Shown piece after piece: positions 17,468-24,838 of a stretch of DNA of 64,000 nt. Numbering within the stretch: position 1 is the stretch's first letter; every line of letters begins with the position of its first letter. The DNA is from WHSW01 sp963767285. GTDB lineage: Bacteria; Actinomycetota; Thermoleophilia; Solirubrobacterales; 70-9. The notes under the pieces were generated by a model. That model did not search any database and was not told the origin of the DNA. It saw only the letters and a program-made list of their open reading frames with translations. Both the position numbers and the translations under genes were made by a program. The DNA lies in assembly GCA_963767285.1 (NCBI GenBank), contig CAVYDJ010000004.1, forward strand, positions 124,001 through 188,000, written 5' to 3'.

Positions 17468-19348
17468 TTATCCCAAGAACTTGAACTGGTGCCGGGAAGC
17501 GGTGAAGAAGTGGAAGATCATCCGGCCGGTGCTGGGATTGACCCACCAGAGGTCGACCTCGCTGAACGGCTCCCCCTCGAAGGTGTAGGACTCCAGCTGG
17601 ACCGGCTGCCCTCCGGGAAGGAGGTCGGGCACGAACATCCGAGCCTCCCGGCGTCCGTCACGCAGGAGGTCCAGGGCCACTCGATCTCGCAACTCGACGA
17701 GTTCGACTGTGACGTTGGCGGGCGGCCTCGTGATCTCGACCTCGACGCGCTCTCGCACGCGGCCGTCGGGGGCGCGGGCGGCGTCTGCGCCTCTGAGTTG
17801 GTTCGGCGCTTGGATCACGCCGTCGGGCACGAAGTCGGCCCGCAGCGCCAACTCGTAGTCGAAGCCTGTGCCCGCCTCACGGTCGGGGCTCCCATAGAAG
17901 CCGCCCTCGGGCGAAAGCCAGCGTTGGGTCGTGGCTCCGGCTGTCTCACGAACGCCGATCGTGGCGCCCGGGCCCAGCTCGACGCCGAGCAGATCCCCAC
18001 GCTCGACCGGGATGCTGGTGCGGAAGTAATGTGGCGCGTCATTCCCGGCGGACTCCCACTGCGAGCGGCCGATGCGAGTCGTGTCATCGCCACCCGGCCG
18101 GATCGCATCGAGAGCAAGCTCACCGCTGGCACCGCGCACCGCCCAGCCCACAACGAGACCATCGGCCGGCACCAGGAGCTGGGCGCCGGGTAGGTCCGTC
18201 TGGAGGATCGCGCACGACAGGTCGCCCTGACCCGGCTCCCGTCCGCGACAGTCGAGCGAGTTCTCGGGAAGGGCGAGACCGCTGCCGAGAGGCTCGGCGC
18301 CGTCCGGTAGCGCAGGCACAGGCGCTTCAACCGGCGCCTCGTCGGGCTCGTCGAGTAACGCGACGGCTCCGCCCCCGAGCAGCGCAGCAACAGCGGCGAC
18401 AACGCCCATCAGGACCAGCGGGCGCCGACGCTCCGGCTCAACTTGAACGTGCGACGGCGCCGATGGAATCGTCACCGGCATGGGCCGGCGCCCGCCCAGG
18501 AGGTCCGGAGGACCGAGCCGGCCCACGACGTCGTCCCCGAGCTCTTTGCGAACGCTCTCAACAAGTGCCGCTGCGCTGGCGGGACGGTCCTCCGGGTCCT
18601 TGGCCAGCGCTCTCTCGAAGTGCTGATCGAGGGCCCTGGGCAGCTCCGCTCGACGATCGCTGATCCTCGGCGGCGGCTCGCTCGCATGCGCGAAAAGGAT
18701 CGCGGCATCGGATCCGCGTGAAAAGACGACGTCACCGGTGAGACAGTGGAAAAGGGTTGCCGCGAACGCGTAGCGGTCCGAGGCGTGGCCGGGCTCCTCG
18801 CCGCGGATCACCTCAGGAGCGACATAGGCCACCGTGCCCAGCGTCGCTCGGGAGGCGGCCGTGTCGGAATCCGTCCCGGCTCGGGTGAGGCCGAAGTCGG
18901 CGAGAAATGCGAAATCGCCTGCCTCGACCAGGACGTTCTGCGGCTTGACGTCGCGGTGCACGAGACCGGCAGCGTGGGCCGCATCGAGGGCGTCGCCCAC
19001 CTGTCCCAGGAGGCTCAAGGTCCGCTGCGCATTCAGCTCGCCCTCTCGCAGGAGCTCGGCCAGCGTGGGACCGCGTACCAGTCGCATCGCCAGGTAGACG
19101 CCGTGGGGGGACTCTCCGATCTCATAGACATCGAGTACGTGCGCATGCTCGAGCGACGCCTGGAGCTTTCCCTCGCGCCGCAGCCGATCGACGAAGGCGG
19201 GATCCCGGGCAAGCTCGGGCCGCAGGAGCTTGAGCGCGACTCGTCGCTCCAGCGAGGACTGAACGGCCTCGTAGACAACGCCCATCCCGCCGTGGCCGAG
19301 CATCCGCTCGACGCGGTACCCATCGAAGCTCGCGTCCCGCTCGATCAC
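17468..19348 (-). CDS. Receptor Ser/Thr protein kinase (PknB type) with unidentified ectodomain
   Basis: The product is 626 residues from GTG at 19348 after GGAGAG. The kinase domain (about 9-270) is complete: GHGGMGVVYEA (18-28), catalytic Lys40 in VALK, HRDVKPQN with Asp133, DFG with Asp151, an activation segment containing several Thr, and APE at 177-179. A juxtamembrane linker leads to one transmembrane helix (about 310-332). The ectodomain of about 290 residues is not PASTA. It has two Cys near its start (DCRG, LSCAI) and the motifs GWAVRGASGELALDAI and RGDLLGVELGPGATIG, shared with the downstream pseudokinase. It heads a three-gene operon and should phosphorylate Ser/Thr in its partners. 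The ligand is unknown. Confidence 0.9.
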   Translation of the reverse strand: MIERDASFDGYRVERMLGHGGMGVVYEAVQSSLERRVALKLLRPELARDPAFVDRLRREGKLQASLEHAHVLDVYEIGESPHGVYLAMRLVRGPTLAELLREGELNAQRTLSLLGQVGDALDAAHAAGLVHRDVKPQNVLVEAGDFAFLADFGLTRAGTDSDTAASRATLGTVAYVAPEVIRGEEPGHASDRYAFAATLFHCLTGDVVFSRGSDAAILFAHASEPPPRISDRRAELPRALDQHFERALAKDPEDRPASAAALVESVRKELGDDVVGRLGPPDLLGGRRPMPVTIPSAPSHVQVEPERRRPLVLMGVVAAVAALLGGGAVALLDEPDEAPVEAPVPALPDGAEPLGSGLALPENSLDCRGREPGQGDLSCAILQTDLPGAQLLVPADGLVVGWAVRGASGELALDAIRPGGDDTTRIGRSQWESAGNDAPHYFRTSIPVERGDLLGVELGPGATIGVRETAGATTQRWLSPEGGFYGSPDREAGTGFDYELALRADFVPDGVIQAPNQLRGADAARAPDGRVRERVEVEITRPPANVTVELVELRDRVALDLLRDGRREARMFVPDLLPGGQPVQLESYTFEGEPFSEVDLWWVNPSTGRMIFHFFTASRHQFKFLG

Positions 19349-19452
19349 CTCTCCGTACCCGCGCTCATCCTAGTTCAGTGATCCCTACCCCCGAAAATAG
19401 GACGTCGACGAAGGTCGTCCACCCGGCTACTAAATCAGGGAAGCGGCTCAGC

Positions 19453-21981
19453 TCAATTGTCGGCGGGGATGCGGAACTGCTCGGTTGCCGGCGTCGGGTC
19501 GGTGACCCCGTCGCTGATGGCACGAACCGAGAAGACGTGCATGCCGACCTTCAGGTCGTCGAAGGACTCCGGCGAGGTGCACTTCCTCCACTCGCGCAGG
19601 TCCTTCGACTGATTACTGAGCTTGCATTGGAACTTGGACTTTGCCTCGCTGGCTTCGTCGAAGGTGAACTTCGCGGTCGCCTGATTCTTCTTGATCTTGG
19701 CCTTCTCGATGACCGTCTCAGGCGGCCCCGGCGGGTCTTCGCCCGTCGGCCCGGGCGGGTCTCCGCCCGTCGGCCCCGGCGGGTCTTCGCCCGTCGGCCC
19801 GGGCGGGTCTCCGCCCGTCGGCCCGGTCACGTTTGCGGTGAAGGTTGCGGTCACCGAACGCGCCTCGCTCATCGTCACCTGGCAGGTCGAGGTGCCGCTG
19901 CAGGTGTCACTCCAGCCGGCGAAGCTCGAGCCGGCGGCGGGGGTCGCGGTCAGGGTGACGAGCTCACCGGCGTCATACCCTTGGGAGCAGTCGTTGCCGC
20001 AATTGATCCCGCCGGGGCTGGAGGTGACGGTGCCCTGGCCCGATCCGGCTTTGGTCACGGTCAGGACCTGCGGGGCTAGGGTGAACGTCGCGGTTACCGA
20101 GCGGGCCTGGCTCATCGTCACCGTGCAAGCGCTCGTGCCCGAGCAGGCCCCGGACCACCCCGCGACGGTCGAGCCGGCCGTGGGTACGGGAATGAGCTCG
20201 ACCGACGTGCCGAGGTCATAGGCCTGCGAGCAGTCCGACCCGCAGTCGATCCCGGCCGGGTCAGAGACGACCGTCCCCGGGCCGGAGACCGCGACGGTCA
20301 GAGCGTGAGACGGCACATCCTGATTCAGGCTGAGCCTGAAGGTCCCGTAGTCAACGTCCTGAAAACCGGCGACCGAGATCTGGTAAGTCGTTCCCGCGAC
20401 GGCGTTGAAGCTCAGCCTGCTCTTGCTGCCGCACGCGGGGTCGCCATTGTTGTAATCGCGTGCGACCAGCGTCAACGCGTCGACCGAGCTGCCGGTGTAG
20501 ACCGAGAGCGTCGTGCGGAAGCTGGTGGCCGTGCACGTGTCCATCGTCACGGTGCCGGTCCCGGTCGGGGTCCAGCGGTACCAGAGTGAGCGTGGGCCGG
20601 TGCCGATCGGCTGGCCTGGCTCGCTGGTCGCGTCGGTGTTGTCGCCCTCAGTCGTGGCCGAGCGTCCCTGCAACGTGAGTCGGTCCGCAAACTGATCGTT
20701 GGGAGCGTTGCCGACCGTTGCGGTCACGCTGAAGGTCCCGTCCACCCCGCTGGGCGCGGTCCCGACCGACAGGTAGTACACATCTCCCGCCGTCACCGGA
20801 TAGCGCACGCGGCTCGCGTTGCCGCAGAAATCGCCGTTGTCGTTCTGCGCCACCTCGGTGAGGGAGCCGAGCGCAGACCCCGTGTAGACGGTGAGGATGC
20901 TGTCGATCCCTCCCCCGCATCCCGTGTCGATCCGAGCCTCACCGGTCTTCGGGGCGGTCCAGCGGTACCAGACAGTGCTCTGCCCGTTGTCAGCGGGTTC
21001 GCCGGGCTCTCGGGTCGCGCCGACGTTGTAGTCCTCGACGGGGCTGGTGAGCGTCTTCGCGTTCGCGAAGTTGTCGTGGGGCGGCGGCATCCTCAGTTTC
21101 AGCAAGAAGCGGCCGCCCGGTCTCGATCCGAAGCTACCGACGGAGATGCGGTACGTCGTCCCGGCGACCGCCGGCCAGGAGATCCGGCTCTGCCTGCCGT
21201 TTCCGCAGCCGTCGACGTCGTCGTTCAGGGCGACCTGGTTCAGCGCGTTGACCGCTGAGCCGGTGTAGGCGGCGAGGACGGTGTCCGAGAGCTCGCCCCA
21301 GAAGCCGCTCGGAGAGCAGGTGTCGACCAACACGGTCCCCGTCCGGGGCGCCGTCCAGCGATACCACTGGGTGTTGCTGCCATTTGCGGCCGGCTCCCCC
21401 GGCTCCTTGGTGCCGCTGTAAGTGTCGCCTTCGACGCTGGGGAACGTTTCGTTCAGGGGATGCGCTGAAGCGAAGTTGTCGTTGGGCGGGTGGGGGTAGT
21501 TCCGCAGGTAGACGTCGACGTAATCGCCGAAGGGCCAGGGAGAAGGATGTTCGTAATACCCCACCGAGAAGTAGTACGTCGTGTTCGCAACGGCGTTGAA
21601 CTCGACCGCGCTCGGCCCATTGAACCAGCACCCGTCGTCTTCGTCGTTCAGAGCTACGCGAGTGAGCGCGTGGAGGCTCGTGCCGGTGTAGGCGGCGAGC
21701 ACGGTGTCGGGCGTGGTCCTTTCGCTGCACGTATTCACGAAAACCCGCCCACCCTCTGAGGGCGTCCATCTAAACCAGATTGTCCGGACGCCGTGGTCCT
21801 GCGGCTCCCCGGGCTCGTTGGTCGCCGAATAGATGTCCTCGTAGGCGCTCCCAGAGTTCCCCGAGAACGTGGTTGCGTTGGCGAAGTTGTCGTTGGGGGG
21901 GTCTTGGGCGGTCGCCTGCGGCGCGCTCCAAAGCGCGAGCCCTGCAGCGAAGACGAGCGCGATCGCAGCTCTTCGAAGCAC
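19453..21981 (-). CDS. Secreted multi-domain repeat protein with Cys-containing C-terminal module
   Basis: The product is 842 residues from GTG at 21981, which has GGGAGG upstream and gives a clean signal peptide (LRRAAIALVFAAG, cleavage near ATAQ). An upstream ATG at 22056 is the alternative. Four repeats of about 125 residues start NDNFA or NDQFA and contain GEP, a Trp-Tyr/Phe-Arg-Trp-Thr motif, YTGS and NAVAGTTY (pre-peptidase C-terminal-like). Two InlB-B/LPXTG-type repeats follow (GWSGACSGTSACTVTMSQAR and the like), then a Pro/Gly/Asp linker of repeated GPTGEDPP. The protein ends in the module FQCKLS...KCTSP...HVFSVRA...DPTPA, also found in two other proteins of this window. It has no enzyme domain and is probably a surface binding protein. 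Confidence 0.75.
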   Translation of the reverse strand: MLRRAAIALVFAAGLALWSAPQATAQDPPNDNFANATTFSGNSGSAYEDIYSATNEPGEPQDHGVRTIWFRWTPSEGGRVFVNTCSERTTPDTVLAAYTGTSLHALTRVALNDEDDGCWFNGPSAVEFNAVANTTYYFSVGYYEHPSPWPFGDYVDVYLRNYPHPPNDNFASAHPLNETFPSVEGDTYSGTKEPGEPAANGSNTQWYRWTAPRTGTVLVDTCSPSGFWGELSDTVLAAYTGSAVNALNQVALNDDVDGCGNGRQSRISWPAVAGTTYRISVGSFGSRPGGRFLLKLRMPPPHDNFANAKTLTSPVEDYNVGATREPGEPADNGQSTVWYRWTAPKTGEARIDTGCGGGIDSILTVYTGSALGSLTEVAQNDNGDFCGNASRVRYPVTAGDVYYLSVGTAPSGVDGTFSVTATVGNAPNDQFADRLTLQGRSATTEGDNTDATSEPGQPIGTGPRSLWYRWTPTGTGTVTMDTCTATSFRTTLSVYTGSSVDALTLVARDYNNGDPACGSKSRLSFNAVAGTTYQISVAGFQDVDYGTFRLSLNQDVPSHALTVAVSGPGTVVSDPAGIDCGSDCSQAYDLGTSVELIPVPTAGSTVAGWSGACSGTSACTVTMSQARSVTATFTLAPQVLTVTKAGSGQGTVTSSPGGINCGNDCSQGYDAGELVTLTATPAAGSSFAGWSDTCSGTSTCQVTMSEARSVTATFTANVTGPTGGDPPGPTGEDPPGPTGGDPPGPTGEDPPGPPETVIEKAKIKKNQATAKFTFDEASEAKSKFQCKLSNQSKDLREWRKCTSPESFDDLKVGMHVFSVRAISDGVTDPTPATEQFRIPADN
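19731..19825 (-). repeat. Short tandem repeats encoding the GPTGGDPP/GPTGEDPP linker
   Basis: About three to four direct repeats of roughly 30 bp (units around GGGCGGGTCTCCGCCCGTCG) code for the flexible Pro/Gly linker of the preceding protein. Length variation between strains is likely. Confidence 0.6.
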
Positions 21982-22068
21982 CCGTCCAGCCTCCCGCGCG
22001 CGGGGCTCGAAGCGCAATACCCCATGAGGGTGGACGGGCCACCCCCGGCTCGCCATGGGACGGGGACG

Positions 22069-22313
22069 ATGAACGCGACCGTAAACAACAACCCCGTGAC
22101 GCAGACCAGCGCGGCCGGATTGCAGGTGAGCAACGTGCTCTCGGCGGCAGCGGGGCCGGCCAGGACAACACCGTCTGCCTCAATATGTTCAGCAACACCG
22201 CGAACCGCGCCGGCTCGAACGCGGCGTTCATTGAGTTCCAGGACGTCGGTGGGAGGTTCGATCGTGAGCCTGCGACCGCCACGCTCTACTACGTCGATGG
22301 CTGGAAGGTCTAG
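22069..22313 (+). pseudogene. C-terminal fragment of an exported beta-helix-like protein
   Basis: One frame reads NATVNNNPVTQTSAAGLQV then VSNVLSAAAG. After a shift near 22165 another reads DNTVCLNMFSN, NRAGSNAAFIEFQDV and LYYVDGWKV before the stop at 22311-22313. The coding character and Asn-rich style are clear, but there is no start or upstream part. The remnant lies just before an att-like sequence at 22331. Confidence 0.5.
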
Positions 22314-22330
22314 CGAGAAACGAATCGGGC

Positions 22331-22351
22331 CCCCGCTATGTCCGTCGGTAC
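22331..22351 (+). repeat. att-like remnant: tRNA end plus original flank
   Basis: The 21 bases beginning CCCCGCTATGTC match 14999-15019 (last bases of the right att core plus the original tRNA flank) with one mismatch (CCGTCGGTAC versus CTGTCGGTAC). Sequence before it keeps only scattered identity to the tRNA T-arm. It may mark the far end of an older insertion. Confidence 0.4.
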
Positions 22352-22426
22352 TTCGTTCAGGCTCCGGCCCGGGCGCGCCTCGCGTAAGTGCCGCCCCGCC
22401 GCGAGGCTCCTGACACACTCCGGCCC

Positions 22427-23551
22427 GTGACGCAGGCCGCGGCCGCATCCACCATCCCCGACGACCTTTCGCAGCTCGAGGCGGAGGCCGCCAAGGTCCT
22501 TGACCCCGAGGCCCTCGCCTACATCCTCGCCGGGGCGGGGGACGCGGACACCATGCGCGCCAACGCCGCGGCGTTCCGGCGTTGGAGGATCAAGCGGCCC
22601 AAGGGTCACAAGCCGGCGAAGGTCGATCTCTCCACCGCCATCCTGGGAACGCGCATGCCCGCGCCGGTCCTCTTCGCGCCGGTCGGGGTGCAGACGCTCG
22701 CGCATCCGGACGGCGAGCTCGCCACCGCCCCCGCGGCGGCCGAGCTCGGGCTGACGTACGTTCACTCGACGCAGGCCGCCCACAAGATGGAGGACGTGGC
22801 GGCGGCCAACGGCGACGGCTCGCGCTGGTACCAGCTCTACTGGGCCACGGACGACGAGCTGGTCGTGTCCTTCCTGCGCCGTGCCAAGGCGGCCGGCTAC
22901 ACCCACCTGGTCATCACGCTCGACACGACGCTGCTCGGCTGGCGGCCGCTCGACCTGGACCGCGGGTACTCGCCCTTCCTCGAGAACAAGGGCATCGCGA
23001 ACTACACGAGCGACCCGGTCTTCCAGCGCCAGATGCCCGTTCCGGCAGAGGTCGCCCCGATCCCCGCCGGCGTCGCGTTCGCGGGCGTCTTTCAGAACCC
23101 CGGCCTGAGCTGGAAGCAGCTGCCGCTCATCCGCGCGAACTGGGACGGCCCGATCCTGCTCAAGGGGATCCAGAGCCCGCGCGACGCCAGGCTTGCCGCC
23201 AAGCACAAGATCGACGGCATCGTCGTCTCCAACCACGGCGGCCGTCAGGTCGACGGGGCGATCGCGTCGCTCGACGCGCTCGGACCGATCGCCGAGGCGG
23301 TCGGCGACAAGATGCCCGTGCTCTTCGACTCCGGGATCCGCACGGGCGTCGATGCCTTCAAGGCGCTGGCGCTCGGCGCCGACGCGGTGCTCATCGGCCG
23401 GCCGTACCTGTACGGCCTCGCGCTGGACGGGCAGCGGGGTACCCGGATCGTCATGCGGAGCCTCGTCGACGAGCTCGAGGAGGAGGTCCGGAAGGCCGGC
23501 CACCGCAGTCACCGCTCCCTTTCCCCCGACTCCCTGACCCGGGCGCGCTGA
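22427..23551 (+). CDS. FMN-dependent alpha-hydroxyacid oxidase/dehydrogenase (lactate oxidase-like)
   Basis: The product is 374 residues from GTG at 22427; GTG at 22388 is in frame but lies among stop-rich leader DNA. This is a TIM-barrel FMN enzyme: PAPVLFAPVGVQTLAHPDGE, STQAAHKMEDV, WYQLYW, TLDTTLLGWR and LLKGIQSP. The catalytic SNHGGRQVDG has His270 as base and an Arg for the carboxylate. FMN phosphate binding is in LFDSGIRTG and ADAVLIGRPYLYGLAL. Length is normal for the family. The likely reaction is oxidation of an L-2-hydroxy acid to a 2-oxo acid in the cytoplasm. The substrate cannot be fixed. It is followed after 14 bp by an exported paralogue. Confidence 0.88.
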   Translation: MTQAAAASTIPDDLSQLEAEAAKVLDPEALAYILAGAGDADTMRANAAAFRRWRIKRPKGHKPAKVDLSTAILGTRMPAPVLFAPVGVQTLAHPDGELATAPAAAELGLTYVHSTQAAHKMEDVAAANGDGSRWYQLYWATDDELVVSFLRRAKAAGYTHLVITLDTTLLGWRPLDLDRGYSPFLENKGIANYTSDPVFQRQMPVPAEVAPIPAGVAFAGVFQNPGLSWKQLPLIRANWDGPILLKGIQSPRDARLAAKHKIDGIVVSNHGGRQVDGAIASLDALGPIAEAVGDKMPVLFDSGIRTGVDAFKALALGADAVLIGRPYLYGLALDGQRGTRIVMRSLVDELEEEVRKAGHRSHRSLSPDSLTRAR

Positions 23552-23565
23552 ATCGGAGCCCGGAG

Positions 23566-24708
23566 ATGTCCGAGAGCACTCGTCGTGAGTTCCTTCAGGT
23601 GGCCGGCACGGCCGCCGCCGCGACGGTCCTTGCGCCGACCGCGCTCGCCGCGGGCCGTTCGGCGCCCGCCCCCGCGGTCCCCCAGCTCCCCAGGGGGTCG
23701 GGGCCGATCGGCCCGACCGCCCCGTTCGGGGCCTACCAGTCCGAGATCTACCTCAGCGGGATGACCGCGGGCGTCAAGCCGATCTTCACCACGAACCTGT
23801 CCGACCTCGAGGCCGCCGCGGCGGAGGTGCTGTCCGAGTCCGCGCGCCGGCATCTGCTCGCCTGGGCGGGGGGCGCCCGCGCCGTGCGCGCGAACGCGCG
23901 GGCGCTGCGAGCGTGGCGGATCGTCCCGCGGATGTTCCTCGACCGCGACGAGCGCGACCTCAGCACGACTGTGCTCGGAGTCACGATGCCGGCCCCGGTC
24001 ATCCTCGGCCCGGTCTCAGACCAGGTCCTGGCGCACGCCGACGGCGAGGCCGCGACCGCCCGGGCAGCCGCGGCCCTGGGACTCACCTACGTCCACGCGT
24101 CGCAGTCGAGGACGTCGGTCGAGGTCGTCGCCGCGGCCGCGCCCAACGGCTCACGGTGGTTCGCCCTGGACTGGCCGGACGGGGACGACCCGGACCTCGC
24201 GCTGCTCGGGCGCGCGCGGCTCGCCGGGTGCACCCACCTCGTGCTCTCGCCGCCGCAGCCCGGGAAGGGCTGGGCGGCGCTCGCGGCGATCCGTGGGGCC
24301 TGGGACGGGCCGATCGTCCTCGGCGGCATCCAGACCGTGCCGGACGCGCGGACGGCGGTCCGCCGTGGCTTCGAGGGCATCGTCGTGTCGAACGAGCGCG
24401 GACGCCGCCGTCCTCGCCCGGTCGGGACGATCGACGTCCTGCCGCGAATCGCGGACGCGGTCGGCGGCAGGGTCGCCGTCCTGTTCGGCTCGGGCGTCCG
24501 CACGGGGTCCGACGTCTACCGTGCGCTGGCCCTGGGGGCCGAGGCCGTCTTCATCGGCCGCCCGTACGTGCACGGCCTGGCGCTCGGAGGGGAGGCGGGC
24601 GTCCGGCACATGCTCCGCGCGCTCCTCGCGGAGCTCGAGATCACCCGCGCCATCGCCGGGGTCGAGAACCACCGCGAGCTCGACCCGAGCGCGCTCGTCC
24701 GGGCCTGA
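23566..24708 (+). CDS. Tat-exported alpha-hydroxyacid oxidase paralogue lacking the catalytic His
   Basis: The product is 380 residues. It begins with a twin-arginine signal (STRREFLQVAG, then an Ala-rich h-region), so it should be exported folded with its cofactor. The domain aligns with its upstream neighbour: MPAPVILGPVSDQVLAHADGE, YVHASQSRTSVEVV, VLGGIQTVPDART. The FMN phosphate site is kept (GSGVRTGSD, AEAVFIGRPYVHGLALGG). The catalytic segment reads SNERGRRRPRP with Glu277 where the base His should be, and the substrate lid region is shortened by several tens of residues. It is therefore probably not an oxidase. It may bind FMN or a hydroxyacid, or catalyse something else. It is coupled to the active copy in one operon. 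Confidence 0.85.
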   Translation: MSESTRREFLQVAGTAAAATVLAPTALAAGRSAPAPAVPQLPRGSGPIGPTAPFGAYQSEIYLSGMTAGVKPIFTTNLSDLEAAAAEVLSESARRHLLAWAGGARAVRANARALRAWRIVPRMFLDRDERDLSTTVLGVTMPAPVILGPVSDQVLAHADGEAATARAAAALGLTYVHASQSRTSVEVVAAAAPNGSRWFALDWPDGDDPDLALLGRARLAGCTHLVLSPPQPGKGWAALAAIRGAWDGPIVLGGIQTVPDARTAVRRGFEGIVVSNERGRRRPRPVGTIDVLPRIADAVGGRVAVLFGSGVRTGSDVYRALALGAEAVFIGRPYVHGLALGGEAGVRHMLRALLAELEITRAIAGVENHRELDPSALVRA

Positions 24709-24838
24709 ACGGGCCGGCCGGTGGCGACCCACGAAAATTGACGCCTGAGAGGGCGTGGTCGTCCGTAGAAAGTACGGATGCGTGGCCCGGATACAGCGCA
24801 TAGCCTGACGCGAAGGGGTGCAACCAGGAAGGAACCGG

